From G963662675 sp963662675 (lineage in GTDB: Bacteria; Bacteroidota; Bacteroidia; Bacteroidales; Prolixibacteraceae), in the NCBI GenBank assembly GCA_963662675.2, contig CAXXHP010000003.1, positions 62,001 through 126,000 of the forward strand: 64,000 bases of DNA, written 5' to 3'. Of the stretch, positions 41,425-51,599 are shown in pieces. Numbering within the stretch: the stretch's first letter is position 1; every line of letters begins with the position of its first letter. The position numbers and the translations under genes were made by a program. A model generated the notes under the pieces. The model was not told where the DNA came from, made no database searches, and saw only the letters and a list, made by a program, of their open reading frames with translations.

Positions 41425-44400
41425 TTATTTTACTTTTTTCTCCCGATCACCTTTAATAAAGGCCATGGGATTATAGAATACCCGATCATTTCTTTCAGCT
41501 TGGCGTGTCCGTTTCCATTCTTGTATGTAACCCATTATTTTTCTCAATAAATCCAAATAAAGAGCAATCATTAGTAAGCCGGTAAATAGCCACATTACTG
41601 CAATGTTAAATAGACGTGTTTCTATTTTATATTTACCAATATATTTGTAAGAAGCATAGAAGTGCGCACTGCCATTATTATGGGCCGCATGTCTGAATAT
41701 AGGCTCATCACCTTGATAGATTCGTTCGTTTGAAACAAAAATTTTGTGAGATGTATATTTGTCGCGTACTAAAGCTTCTAATTTTTTATTTGAGTATTTA
41801 TTTTTAAAGCTCAAAAGTTTTTCATTGTCACCATCAAAGCTTGCGAGGAGTTCGGTGTGTTTCTGGTCAAGAACGGATGTTGCTAAGATGTAACGTTGCT
41901 GGAAGTTTGCTTTTACTTCATTTAAGTATCTTGAGAGAAGGGTATGTTGATGACTGTCATATATGGTGTCGCCTAGTGTGTTAATGGCGGTGTAAATAGA
42001 ATCAGTACTTGGGGGAACTAATTCAATTAGGTCTGTAAATGAATTCCTTAAAATCCCAGAAGTTTGACGAGCCTCAAATATTTCATTGTTAGATGTATGT
42101 GCCTCGTAAGTCTCTAGGTAATTCTTTAATTCTGGAATAAAATAGTACGTTTTAAATCCTAACTCATTTTTATCAACTTCAGCATCAAATATATACTTTC
42201 GGTATTCATTGTTTTTGAACTGATTAACTGCTAGTGCTTCATAAGACCAGCGTGATATCATTACATCTCCAATAAAGGGAGTACGGTCATAACTGGCCAA
42301 TGAGTAGTGCATCTTATTGAAGTCAACAATTACACCACTAAGCAATAATTGAGGAACAAGCATTAAGGGGATTAACACATAAATGGCAACTGCCGAATCT
42401 AATCCTGCCGACAGGTTCAGTCCCAGAAGATTTGCAAAACAGGCTGTTGAAAAAAGAATGGCCCATGTGGATAATGAAAGGTCATTAATTTCTAAGATGA
42501 AATGTCCAATTGCCACAAAAGAAAGTACCTGAATTGCAGAAAGTATAAATAGCAAACTTATTTTAGAGGCAAAATAGGCTCCTCTGCTCAGATTCAGGAA
42601 TTCTTCACGTTTACGGATTTTCCGATCTTTGAAAATTTCTTCGGCACTAATTGTCAAACCAATAAATAGAGCTACAACAACACTCATGAAGAGGAAAGCC
42701 GGGATATTATCATTTTCGCTGAAAAGATATCTGCCTTGATCTGAATATTTTGAGAAAAACCCAAGTAAAAGTGCTAGTATTGGAGCTTCGAGCAATGTAA
42801 TTGCCAGATATTGTTTATTGGATTTCTTTGAGGCAAAGTCTCTTTTAATAAATAGCTTGAATTGTTTAAACCATTTTGGGGTTTTGAAGATTACCTCTGG
42901 GAATACTTCTTTTTCAACCGGATTTGTGACCATAAAGTCAACAACCCTAGGCTCAACTTTTTCTTTGTAACTCTGGAACCAATCGTCCGGAGATATTTTT
43001 CTCCTTCTAATACTTTTCCCAAAGGGATCAACCATTCGCGTTTCGATGATGTGCAAAGGCTGTTCTGTTTTTACATTACCACAAGCCATGCACTCACTTT
43101 CATCCGGGTTGATGTAGTCTGCCTGATGTTTGAAATAGGTGATTGCATCCATCGGATTTCCAAAGAAGACTACACGTCCGCCTTTGTCCATGACAATCAT
43201 TCGGTCAAATAGTTTGTAGATGTCGCTGGATGGTTGGTGTATGTTGGCAAAAACCAGCTTGCCTTTTAGGCATTGGCGTTTTAGTAGGTACATTACTTTT
43301 TCGGAGTCTGCCGAAGAAAGTCCTGAGGTCGGTTCATCAACAAAAAGAATAGATGGTTCACGCATCAATTCAAGAGCAATGTTGAGACGTTTTCTTTGCC
43401 CGCCACTAAGGACTTTTTTCATAGGATTGCCTACAACCAAATCGCGTGCTTCAACCAAGTCAAAATCGACTAGAGCTTGTTGAATGATTTTTTCGATTTG
43501 CTCATCATTCATGTTTCCAAAACAGAAACGGGCGTTGTAATCCAGATTGTGATATACCGTCAATTCTTCCAGTAAGAGGTCATCTTGAGGAACATAGCCA
43601 ATAACCCCACTTAGGATATCTTTATTTTTAGGATCGTGTAAATCGTAGCCATTAATTGTAATTGTACCATTACTTGGTTTCAGTTTGCCGTTAAGAACAT
43701 TAAGTAATGTTGTTTTACCAACTCCGCTACCACCCAAAATGCCCACTAAATCACCAGATCTTTCCTGAAAACTGAACGGATGTAGTCCGTATACGCGTTT
43801 ATTAAAACGGTAATCAATGTTCTCTGCATTTAAGACAATGCGGGCTTTGCCCTTTTCCTGAATAAACCGGGTCATAATACTGCTGTAGTATATAGGTATG
43901 ATCCTTGATGTTTTCAGAATACCTCCTGGGGGGAAAATATACAAACGCTTTTGCTCAAGCCTGTGCCCGTTCATATAAAGGTTCCTTGGCCCCCAGTATT
44001 TGAAGAATAAGGAATTTGTGCTGCGGATGCGGATTAATTCAATTTCTACTTGTTGGTTTTCTCGAAAAAGGTGGTTGATCTCTTTGTCATGATACTCAGG
44101 ATTTCCGTTAACAACGAACAATGAACTTTTTTCTTTTACTTTCTCTACAGAGAAGAGATAGAAATTACTGAGGTTGCTGTATTCCTGAGGATTTATTTTT
44201 AGTCCTTGGGCAACAACATTCACCATTTTCAAGTCAATTGGATTAACGCCTTCTGCTTTGTTGATAAAGTTGAGTAGTTGGGCAACAATCATAAACCTGG
44301 TGTTCAGGTCAAAGTGATCTACAATCCCAATACAAATGCTATTTAAATATTTTTTGTTAACAATGCGTTTCCCTTCGTCACTATTCTCATATAATATTTC

Positions 44401-44589
44401 CCGATGTTCTACATGGAAATAGTTGATGTAATCTTGGTAAAGATCCATATATTTTGCACCCAATTCCTTGCTGAAATTTTCTTTAAGGTAGGATTCAACC
44501 AAAGCAGTACTTTGTGAGGGTTGTTCATCCTTAAAGTCTGTGATGATTGCAAAAAGCTTTATTAATGTCTCTATTATTCCTTCGTACAT
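41425..44589 (-). CDS. ABCG-like transporter with N-terminal TerB-like domain and large extracytoplasmic loop
   Basis: This 1054-residue half-transporter has an N-terminal TerB-like helical domain (about 1-150), a beta region, then an ABC ATPase: Walker A GGSGVGKTT (about 285-293), signature LSGGQRKR and Walker B ILFVDEPTSG. After a CxxC element (MACGNV), six membrane helices form an ABCG-type permease (SVVVALFIGLTISAEEIF, LLFILSAIQVLSFVAIG, LLLSGVIVDF). A soluble region of about 190 residues lies between the last two helices. The class usually exports lipids or hydrophobic molecules. A lipoprotein gene lies 91 nt upstream. Substrate unknown. Confidence 0.9.
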   Translation of the reverse strand: MYEGIIETLIKLFAIITDFKDEQPSQSTALVESYLKENFSKELGAKYMDLYQDYINYFHVEHREILYENSDEGKRIVNKKYLNSICIGIVDHFDLNTRFMIVAQLLNFINKAEGVNPIDLKMVNVVAQGLKINPQEYSNLSNFYLFSVEKVKEKSSLFVVNGNPEYHDKEINHLFRENQQVEIELIRIRSTNSLFFKYWGPRNLYMNGHRLEQKRLYIFPPGGILKTSRIIPIYYSSIMTRFIQEKGKARIVLNAENIDYRFNKRVYGLHPFSFQERSGDLVGILGGSGVGKTTLLNVLNGKLKPSNGTITINGYDLHDPKNKDILSGVIGYVPQDDLLLEELTVYHNLDYNARFCFGNMNDEQIEKIIQQALVDFDLVEARDLVVGNPMKKVLSGGQRKRLNIALELMREPSILFVDEPTSGLSSADSEKVMYLLKRQCLKGKLVFANIHQPSSDIYKLFDRMIVMDKGGRVVFFGNPMDAITYFKHQADYINPDESECMACGNVKTEQPLHIIETRMVDPFGKSIRRRKISPDDWFQSYKEKVEPRVVDFMVTNPVEKEVFPEVIFKTPKWFKQFKLFIKRDFASKKSNKQYLAITLLEAPILALLLGFFSKYSDQGRYLFSENDNIPAFLFMSVVVALFIGLTISAEEIFKDRKIRKREEFLNLSRGAYFASKISLLFILSAIQVLSFVAIGHFILEINDLSLSTWAILFSTACFANLLGLNLSAGLDSAVAIYVLIPLMLVPQLLLSGVIVDFNKMHYSLASYDRTPFIGDVMISRWSYEALAVNQFKNNEYRKYIFDAEVDKNELGFKTYYFIPELKNYLETYEAHTSNNEIFEARQTSGILRNSFTDLIELVPPSTDSIYTAINTLGDTIYDSHQHTLLSRYLNEVKANFQQRYILATSVLDQKHTELLASFDGDNEKLLSFKNKYSNKKLEALVRDKYTSHKIFVSNERIYQGDEPIFRHAAHNNGSAHFYASYKYIGKYKIETRLFNIAVMWLFTGLLMIALYLDLLRKIMGYIQEWKRTRQAERNDRVFYNPMAFIKGDREKKVK

Positions 44590-44680
44590 ATTCGGGGAAA
44601 TTATTTAAAAAAAAACGGGATTTTGTATCCTAAAATTTTTGGCTACAAACCCCCGCTTATTTGAATATACTTTTTAGCAT

Positions 44681-45508
44681 CTATTGTGCATATTTATCCC
44701 GGATTTTTGTCAGCGTGTCAGTTAGTTTAATGACTTGGTCTTCAGACATTGATGTTGATCCTTCTTCTAATGCATAAACGGCATTGATGCTTTGAATGTC
44801 CTGATAAACCTCACTTAACATTTCTGAGTCTTTGTAAGTTTCCATCATAGTTGCCAATTCCTCAAGCGGAGTTTTTTGGAAAAGGATAGCCTCAATAATT
44901 TTGGGATTTTGGAATGTATTTTCAGAAATGTGTGTTGTCAGGTACAAACCTTCAAATACTGTTCCCGTTAAAACCAGATATGAAAGTTCAGTTCTGCCTT
45001 GTTCGTTAAGGAATGAGTAGGCATTTTGAAACATGTCAGTTACAATTTCAACCAGCTTATCCTTATTGTCTATGCTTGAGTCAATCTCATCGGCCAAATC
45101 CTGATCGAATGCGGCTGTGAAATCTAGCTCACGAACCAAGGTCTCACTTGCATCAAAGTAATTTTGAATATCTGATTTTTGATTGTAAGTCGTTGCGTAG
45201 GCCAAATCAGCAGTGTAAATACCTAGATTAATGGCTTTGTCTTTTTCAGAAAAATAACTTTCCGCTTTTGTAGGGTCATTAGTCATGCCCACCATATAAC
45301 TGGCTTCAATATCATTCAACATACCTGTAATCTCAAATGCTGAAGGTATTGGGTACGCATAATCTTCAATCTCTTTCTTGATCGTTTCTTCAGCTGCTTG
45401 AGTACTTTCTTTTTTTGTGCTGTTACTGCTGCATGATGAAATACCGGCCGAAAAGATGCTTGCTGTGATAGCTAAAGCAATAAATTTGTATGCCTTTTTT
45501 GTTCCCAT
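44681..45508 (-). CDS. Lipoprotein of unknown function upstream of the ABC transporter
   Basis: The 275-residue protein has a lipoprotein signal (ASIFSAGISSC, lipid Cys26) and then an all-helical, acidic domain with no family I recognise. Repeated segments such as ADLAYATTYNQK and EGLYLTTHISEN suggest a helical bundle. It is 91 nt upstream of the 1054-aa transporter on the same strand and may be its accessory or substrate-binding lipoprotein; that link rests only on position. Confidence 0.75.
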   Translation of the reverse strand: MGTKKAYKFIALAITASIFSAGISSCSSNSTKKESTQAAEETIKKEIEDYAYPIPSAFEITGMLNDIEASYMVGMTNDPTKAESYFSEKDKAINLGIYTADLAYATTYNQKSDIQNYFDASETLVRELDFTAAFDQDLADEIDSSIDNKDKLVEIVTDMFQNAYSFLNEQGRTELSYLVLTGTVFEGLYLTTHISENTFQNPKIIEAILFQKTPLEELATMMETYKDSEMLSEVYQDIQSINAVYALEEGSTSMSEDQVIKLTDTLTKIRDKYAQ

Positions 45509-45767
45509 TTGTATTTTTTTTATTTTATTTTGGTTTTAGCAAAAATCTGGAATCGTTATCTAGAGTTGCAAAATAGTACTCTTGCCAGACGTTATAATTT
45601 TTGCTAAAATAATATAAAAATATTGGTCGTGAAGTAATTTGAAACTGAATTTTTCAGAAAGTTATTGCAAAATAGGGTACATAAATGCATATTCTTGAGA
45701 ATCTATTAACGTGAAAATGTTAAACCACCAAAAAATGTGTTGCGGTTTTTTAATTTGTGGCATTGCA

Positions 45768-46391
45768 TTATGCTAGTTTTGAACCAATTAATCTGATGAA
45801 TTCTTCTCTCGTGGCAACTCGTTCAAATGCTCCAGTAAAATCTGAAGTTGTAGTAATGGAATGCTGTTTTTGAACACCTCGCATTTGCATGCACAAATGT
45901 TGCGCTTCAATAACAACAGCAACTCCAAGAGGATTTAATGTATCTTGTATACACTCTTTTATTTGGGTGGTCAATCGTTCTTGTACCTGCAGTCTTCGTG
46001 CAAAGGCATCAACAACACGAGCAATTTTACTTAATCCGGTAATGTACCCATTTGGAATATATCCCACGTGGGCTTTGCCTATAAAAGGCAACATATGGTG
46101 TTCACACATCGAAAAAATCTCAATGTCTTTCACAATAACCATTTGTCGATAGTCTTCTTTAAACATTGCATTTCGCAACATTGCTTCAGGATTCTGGTCG
46201 TATCCTTGCAGTAAAAATTGCATGGCCTTAGCTACACGCATAGGTGTTTTTATTAAACCTTCACGGTTAGTATCTTCACCAACCAAATCTAAAATCTTAG
46301 CGTAATGCTCGCTGATTTCAGTTGTTGTTTTTTCATCAAACCGGTCAATACGTTGATAGCCACTTTGGCTTCCATTAAAAGAATCTTCCAT
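45768..46391 (-). CDS. folE: GTP cyclohydrolase I
   Basis: I start at ATG 46391 (MEDSFNGSQSGYQ), giving 207 residues, the usual FolE length; the longer frame adds a Cys-rich non-homologous leader. Zinc ligands are in SMCEHHMLPF and in HLCMQMRGV, and the active-site segment PFIGKAHVGYIP is conserved. It makes dihydroneopterin triphosphate from GTP for folate and pterin pathways. A -7 element (TACCTTTG on the minus strand, plus 46435-46442) lies upstream. It is monocistronic. Confidence 0.96.
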   Translation of the reverse strand: MEDSFNGSQSGYQRIDRFDEKTTTEISEHYAKILDLVGEDTNREGLIKTPMRVAKAMQFLLQGYDQNPEAMLRNAMFKEDYRQMVIVKDIEIFSMCEHHMLPFIGKAHVGYIPNGYITGLSKIARVVDAFARRLQVQERLTTQIKECIQDTLNPLGVAVVIEAQHLCMQMRGVQKQHSITTTSDFTGAFERVATREEFIRLIGSKLA

Positions 46392-46549
46392 TTTGTATGT
46401 GTTATTGCAGTGAGCCCGACAAGGCAACAAGTTGCAAAGGTAAAAACTAAATTGTTTTTTAAGGGAGTTAATTCATTATAAAAAGATCTTGGGGGGGGAT
46501 GAATAATGTTCCTTTCCCCGAAATGATTTCTCCCAAGTTTTTAAATGAT

Positions 46550-46557
46550 TATCTTTG
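46550..46557 (+). promoter_or_regulatory. -7 element upstream of hldD
   Basis: TATCTTTG matches TAnnTTTG, 139 nt before the ATG at 46697. No -33 TTG is seen at the right distance. Confidence 0.35.
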
Positions 46558-46696
46558 TTGCCAGTTAAATTTGGCGTGATTGAAGAATTAGAGAATTGAT
46601 GATGAAATATCCGAAATTGTCCAGAAGGAGCAATAATTTAGCGTTATTTTAGTTTTAATTCATCAAAGCCATCAAAGCAGAATAATTCACTTTTTT

Positions 46697-47662
46697 ATGA
46701 TTGTAGTAACTGGTGCTGCGGGATTTATTGGAAGTTACATGGTTGGCAAGTTAAACCGTGAAAATTATCAAGATGTTATCTTGGTCGATAAATTTGATGA
46801 CCCGCTTAAAATATCAAATTACATTTCGAAAACATATAAAGAGCTTGTTGATCGTGATTCATTTTTTGAATGGCTGGCAAAGAACCATCATGCGGTGCAG
46901 TGTGTCGTTCACCTAGGAGCCAGAACCGATACCATTGGGCAAGAGCCTGAAGTTTATCAACAACTCAATTTCAATTACTCTAAACGAATTTGGAAGAGTT
47001 GCATTGAATATGGTCTTCCCCTTATTTATGCGTCCTCGGCATCTACGTACGGAGATGGAGCAATGGGCTTTGGTGATGCACATGACAAAATAGATCGATA
47101 TAGCCCTTTGAATTTATACGCTCAGTCGAAGCATGATTTTGATCGCTGGGCACTATCGCAAAAGGAACAACCTTACTTCTGGACCGGCCTGAAATTTTTC
47201 AATGTATTTGGACCGAATGAATACCATAAGGGAAGGATGGCTTCGGTCGTTTATCAGGCATTTAATAAAATTTCAGAAAGTGGAGAGATGGATCTTTTCC
47301 GTTCGCACCGGACAGATTTTGAGGATGGACATCAATCACGCGATTTTATTTATGTAGAAGACGTGGCAAAGGTCATCATGCATTTTATGAAAAATCGCAA
47401 AAAATCAGGTATTTATAATGTAGGTTCCGGAGTAGCGCGGACATACCTCGATTTAGCCAAGGCTGTATTTCAAGCGATGGAGCTTCCTGAAAGTATTAAG
47501 TTTGTTGATACTCCGATGGACATTCGAGGGAAATACCAATACTATACTTGTGCAGATATTTCAAAACTAAGATCGGCAGGCTTTACTGATGAATTCATGA
47601 GTTTAGAAAGTGCTGTTGCTGAATATACACAGTCATTTTTAGCAGCAGAATACTGTTATTGA
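46697..47662 (+). CDS. hldD: ADP-L-glycero-D-manno-heptose-6-epimerase
   Basis: The 321-residue short-chain dehydrogenase-like protein has the Rossmann GxxGxxG motif in MIVVTGAAGFIGSYMV, and the YxxxK pair in LYAQSKHDFD. DKFDDPLKISNY and FFNVFGPNEYHKGRMASV are typical of HldD (RfaD). It makes the heptose of the lipopolysaccharide inner core. The gene stands alone. Confidence 0.94.
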   Translation: MIVVTGAAGFIGSYMVGKLNRENYQDVILVDKFDDPLKISNYISKTYKELVDRDSFFEWLAKNHHAVQCVVHLGARTDTIGQEPEVYQQLNFNYSKRIWKSCIEYGLPLIYASSASTYGDGAMGFGDAHDKIDRYSPLNLYAQSKHDFDRWALSQKEQPYFWTGLKFFNVFGPNEYHKGRMASVVYQAFNKISESGEMDLFRSHRTDFEDGHQSRDFIYVEDVAKVIMHFMKNRKKSGIYNVGSGVARTYLDLAKAVFQAMELPESIKFVDTPMDIRGKYQYYTCADISKLRSAGFTDEFMSLESAVAEYTQSFLAAEYCY

Positions 47663-47712
47663 ATTAATAGGTAGAAGCTTTGTCTGCAGATTGTTGAAGA
47701 AACGTCTACATA

Positions 47713-48477
47713 TTATCCCCTTGTAAATACCCAACTGTTTTCTCTCGAGAGTTGATTGTTGAAGTAGTACCCTTCTAAATCAAACGCTTTAAGTTCTTCG
47801 GGATTTGAAATGTTATTTTGCACAATGAAACGGCACATTAATCCCCGAGCTTTCTTTGCAAAAAATGAAATCATCTTATAGTTGCCATCTTTATTGTCTT
47901 TAAATTCAGGTGTTATTATTTCTGCTTTTAGCCTTTTCGCATCTATGGCTTTGAAATATTCTTGAGAGGCTAGGTTTATTAATGTATCTCCTTTCTCTTT
48001 TAATTCTTTGTTGATAGTTGTCGTAATTTTTTGTTGCCAAAACTGATATAGATTCTCGTATTTGCCAAAGCTCAGTTTTGTTCCCATTTCCAAGCGGTAT
48101 GCTTGCATGAGATCGAGAGGTTTCAATATTCCGTATAGCCCAGATAGTATTCTAATCTTTTCTTGTGCGATTTTAAATTCTTCTTTTGAAAATGCAGATG
48201 CATTTATTCCATCATAAACATCGCCGTTAAAAGCCAAAATAGCTTGCTTAGCATTATCTGGGGAGAAAGGTGTTTCCCAAAGTAAATTTCGATCAACATT
48301 TAAATTGGCCAACTTCTGTGAGATGCCTTGTATTTTAATCAGATCAGCTGCTTTTAACTTTTTAAGCTGGGCGTTTATTCTTTTTGCTTCATTTAAAAAG
48401 GCAGGTTGTGTATGTTGATCTGTATTTGGCTTTGTTTCAAAATCAAGCGATTTGGCTGGCGAAATAATAACTAACAT
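47713..48477 (-). CDS. yaaA: YaaA family peroxide stress protein
   Basis: Starting at ATG 48477 gives 254 residues, the family norm. The N-terminal MLVIISPAKSLDFETKP and later LSGLYGILKPLDLMQAYRLEMGTKL are hallmarks of YaaA (DUF328). In E. coli it lowers free iron during peroxide stress and binds DNA. It is cytoplasmic and lies 41 nt after rlmD on the same strand. Confidence 0.95.
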   Translation of the reverse strand: MLVIISPAKSLDFETKPNTDQHTQPAFLNEAKRINAQLKKLKAADLIKIQGISQKLANLNVDRNLLWETPFSPDNAKQAILAFNGDVYDGINASAFSKEEFKIAQEKIRILSGLYGILKPLDLMQAYRLEMGTKLSFGKYENLYQFWQQKITTTINKELKEKGDTLINLASQEYFKAIDAKRLKAEIITPEFKDNKDGNYKMISFFAKKARGLMCRFIVQNNISNPEELKAFDLEGYYFNNQLSRENSWVFTRG

Positions 48478-48518
48478 GATTTTTATTTTAGGGTTAAACA
48501 AAGTTTCCAGCCTAAAGT

Positions 48519-49940
48519 TTATTTCTGACGGCGAACCAATTGCACCACATTTTCAACGTGGTGTGTATGTGGAAACATATCAACAGCTTGAATTTTAGTT
48601 ACCTCGTAAAACTGATCCATTAATGCAAGGTCGCGGGCTTGAGTGGCTGGGTTGCAGCTAACGTAAACAACACGTTTTGGGGCTGCTGATAAGATTGTGT
48701 TCACCACATCTTCATGCATCCCTGCGCGTGGGGGATCTGTTATAATCACATCCGGTTGCCCATGTTCTTCGATGAATGTTTCATTCAAAACATCTTTCAT
48801 GTCGCCGGCATAAAATGTGGTGTTTTCAATGTTGTTGAGTTTGGAGTTAACGTGAGCATCTTCAATTGCCTCAGGGACATATTCAATACCAACCACTTTT
48901 TGAGTTTTTGATGCCACAAAGTTGGCAATTGTTCCTGTTCCGGTATATAAGTCATAAACGATTTCATTGCCACTTAATTCAGCAAAATCACGGGTAACTT
49001 TGTAAAGCTCATATGCTTGATCAGAATTGGTTTGATAGAAACTTTTTGGTCCAATTTTAAATTGTAACCCCTCCATCTCTTCAAAAATATGATCACGTCC
49101 TTTAAAAAGATGAATCTCCTGATCGGTGATTGTGTCATTTGCTTTTGAGTTAATGACATACATGAGTGAAGTCAAATCAGGAAACTTCGTGGCAAGTGCA
49201 TCCAGAAGGCCTTCTCGTTTCTCTTTATCCTCAGAATAAAAAGCAATAATCAACATGTTTTCACCGGTAGATGAAGTCCGGACAATCATATTTCTCAAAA
49301 AGCCTTCCTTATTTCTAATGTCAAAATAGTCGAGTTCTTCCTTCAATGCGTATTTGCGAATAAAATTCCGTATTTCGTTTGATGGGTCGGGTTGAAGCCA
49401 GCATTTTTCAATATCTATAATCTTGTCGAATAAACCCGGAATGTGAAATCCTAGAGCATTCTTTTGTTCTAATACCAAATCTTGCCCAATCTCTTCAGTG
49501 GTGAGCCAACGTTTGTTTGAAAAGCTAAACTCTAGTTTATTGCGGTAGAATGTGTTTTTTTTCGATCCTATAATAGGCAGCATTTCCGGTAGTTTAATGC
49601 GTCCAATTCGGCTGAGTTGGTCAGCTACTTGTTTTTGTTTGTAATAAAGTTGTTTGTCGTATGGGAGATATTGCCATTTGCATCCACCGCAAGTGCCAAA
49701 ATATTCGCAGAATGCTTCAACACGATCAGTAGACTTTTCGATGATGTTGACCACACGGGCTTCTTGGTAGCTTTTTCTTTTTTTTATGACCTGTAAATCA
49801 ACCACATCACCCGGGATGACATGCGTTGTAAATACTACTATGTCGTTTACGCGTGCAAGGGCTTTCCCTTCGGCACCAATGTCGGTAATTTTTACAGCTT
49901 CGTAAAAAGGTTTATTTCTGCGGCTTCTTCCCATCTTCAT
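48519..49940 (-). CDS. rlmD: 23S rRNA (uracil-C5)-methyltransferase
   Basis: With start ATG 49940 (or 49934), the protein is 473 residues. A TRAM domain (about 5-65) leads, then the iron-sulfur cysteines CEYFGTCGGCKWQ and a fourth Cys in IEKCWLQP, followed by the AdoMet-binding domain (VYDLYTGTGTIA) and the catalytic Cys in VVYVSCNPATQARDL. It methylates U1939 or U747-type positions in 23S rRNA; RlmD, rather than RlmC, is likely from length and the TRAM domain. It lies next to yaaA. Confidence 0.93.
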   Translation of the reverse strand: MKMGRSRRNKPFYEAVKITDIGAEGKALARVNDIVVFTTHVIPGDVVDLQVIKKRKSYQEARVVNIIEKSTDRVEAFCEYFGTCGGCKWQYLPYDKQLYYKQKQVADQLSRIGRIKLPEMLPIIGSKKNTFYRNKLEFSFSNKRWLTTEEIGQDLVLEQKNALGFHIPGLFDKIIDIEKCWLQPDPSNEIRNFIRKYALKEELDYFDIRNKEGFLRNMIVRTSSTGENMLIIAFYSEDKEKREGLLDALATKFPDLTSLMYVINSKANDTITDQEIHLFKGRDHIFEEMEGLQFKIGPKSFYQTNSDQAYELYKVTRDFAELSGNEIVYDLYTGTGTIANFVASKTQKVVGIEYVPEAIEDAHVNSKLNNIENTTFYAGDMKDVLNETFIEEHGQPDVIITDPPRAGMHEDVVNTILSAAPKRVVYVSCNPATQARDLALMDQFYEVTKIQAVDMFPHTHHVENVVQLVRRQK

Positions 49941-50042
49941 TTTTATTTTCGGCAAAAGTAACGAAATCACTCAAAAAAAGAATAACATCTTTTTTGAGTG
50001 GTAGAATAGTTTTTAAAGGTACGGACCATGAATTATAGTCTT

Positions 50043-51599
50043 TCATGGAAGATATTTCTCTGCTAATTTCTTGTATTGTTTGACCTGACTTTTTTCCCAT
50101 TCACTACCATGTTTCAATTCTGTGGCCATTAAATGGGCAACTCTATCAGCAATATTTAATGAAGCGACTACATCTAAAAACAATAAGCGGGTTCGTCGGG
50201 CAAGAAAATCTTCAATAGTACGAGCCATCTCGTGCCGCACAGCCCAGATGACTTCGCCTTCAATATGTGAATAATCAGGGTGTAACTTATTTTTGTAGTT
50301 AGGCTTTTCAGTTATCAGTTTTTTAATTTCCGGCACATCAGAACCATATTGCTCAAATGCTCCAAATACCTCTGAATGCTGGTGATAACCATGTAGTTGT
50401 AGTTGTTCGGTAATAGAATGTTTCGTTTCTAAATTGCCAATTAATATTGCTTGTTCCATGACATCTTCAGCCATCTTTCTGTAGGTTGTCCATTTACCCC
50501 CAGCAATTGATAGTAGTCCACTTCTGGAAATATTAATAGTGTGCTCTCTAGAAATAGAAGCCGTGTTAATATTATCTGTGTCTTTAACTAGAGGACGTAG
50601 CCCAACAAATATGCTTTTTATGTCTTTAAGTTCAGGATCCTTGGTGAGGTACCGTGCAGCGTGGCTAATTAAAAAATCTATTTCTTCTTTTAATGCAACC
50701 GGTTCTATCGGAAACTCTTTTACATAGGTGTCGGTTGTTCCGATAATAACTTTATCATACCAAGGAACAGCAAAAAGAACACGGCCATCATCGGTGCTTG
50801 GAACCATAATGGCTGTATCGCCGGGTAAAAAGGATTTTTCCAAAACAATATGCACTCCCTGGCTACTTGTAATAATGGGAGCCACATTCGCATCATCCAT
50901 TTTTCGGATAGAATCTGAGAAGACACCAGTTGCATTTATAACGACCTTGGACTTGATTTGATATTTCTTTTGTGTTTCCATATCAATAAGTTCAACTCCC
51001 TCAATAATCCCTTCATCTTTTATTATTGAAAGAACTTTGGTGTAATTAAGTAAAGTTGCCCCCTGTTCGTATGCTGTTTGTGCCAGGTTAATCAGCATTC
51101 GTGCATCATCAAACTGTCCATCGTGGTATATTACACCACCTCTTAATTCATTTTTTTCTACCGTTGGAATTAGCTCAATCGTTTCTTCTTTGGAAAGAAT
51201 TTTTGATGATCCTAGTCCTTCCTTACCAGCGAGCATATCGTACAGTTTAAGTCCAACGCCATAGAAAGGCCCTTCCCACCAATCGTAAACAGGAACGATA
51301 AAAGCTCTGTTTTTCACTAAATGTGGGGCATTTCGGTGCATAATGCCTCGTTCTTTCAGGGCTTCCAGTACCAGAGAGATGTTTCCTTGTTGTAAATAGC
51401 GCACTCCACCATGTGCAAGTTTTGTGCTTCTGCTGGATGTGCCTTTCCCAAAGTCTGCCTGCTCAACCAATAGCACCTTATATCCTCTTGAGGCCGCATC
51501 AACAACAATGCCCATGCCTGTGGCTCCACCACCAATGATGATCATATCCCAAGGTGATGAATCGTCGATTAAATGCGACAACATGATATCTCTATTCAT
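50043..51599 (-). CDS. glpD: Glycerol-3-phosphate dehydrogenase
   Basis: The 518-residue FAD enzyme starts with an FAD motif GGGATGMG (23-30), then the conserved SRSTKLAHGGVRYLQQG and the C-terminal DAO_C domain with IEDFLARRTRLLFLD. It oxidises glycerol-3-phosphate to DHAP, passing electrons to quinones. Its start overlaps the stop of the lipase gene by 8 nt, and gdpD precedes that, so the operon degrades glycerophosphodiesters. Confidence 0.95.
   Translation of the reverse strand: MNRDIMLSHLIDDSSPWDMIIIGGGATGMGIVVDAASRGYKVLLVEQADFGKGTSSRSTKLAHGGVRYLQQGNISLVLEALKERGIMHRNAPHLVKNRAFIVPVYDWWEGPFYGVGLKLYDMLAGKEGLGSSKILSKEETIELIPTVEKNELRGGVIYHDGQFDDARMLINLAQTAYEQGATLLNYTKVLSIIKDEGIIEGVELIDMETQKKYQIKSKVVINATGVFSDSIRKMDDANVAPIITSSQGVHIVLEKSFLPGDTAIMVPSTDDGRVLFAVPWYDKVIIGTTDTYVKEFPIEPVALKEEIDFLISHAARYLTKDPELKDIKSIFVGLRPLVKDTDNINTASISREHTINISRSGLLSIAGGKWTTYRKMAEDVMEQAILIGNLETKHSITEQLQLHGYHQHSEVFGAFEQYGSDVPEIKKLITEKPNYKNKLHPDYSHIEGEVIWAVRHEMARTIEDFLARRTRLLFLDVVASLNIADRVAHLMATELKHGSEWEKSQVKQYKKLAEKYLP

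Noticed and set aside
46392..46430. N-terminal extension of folE
   Set aside because: The extra 13 residues overlap the likely promoter (-7 element at 46435-46442) and are not part of FolE.
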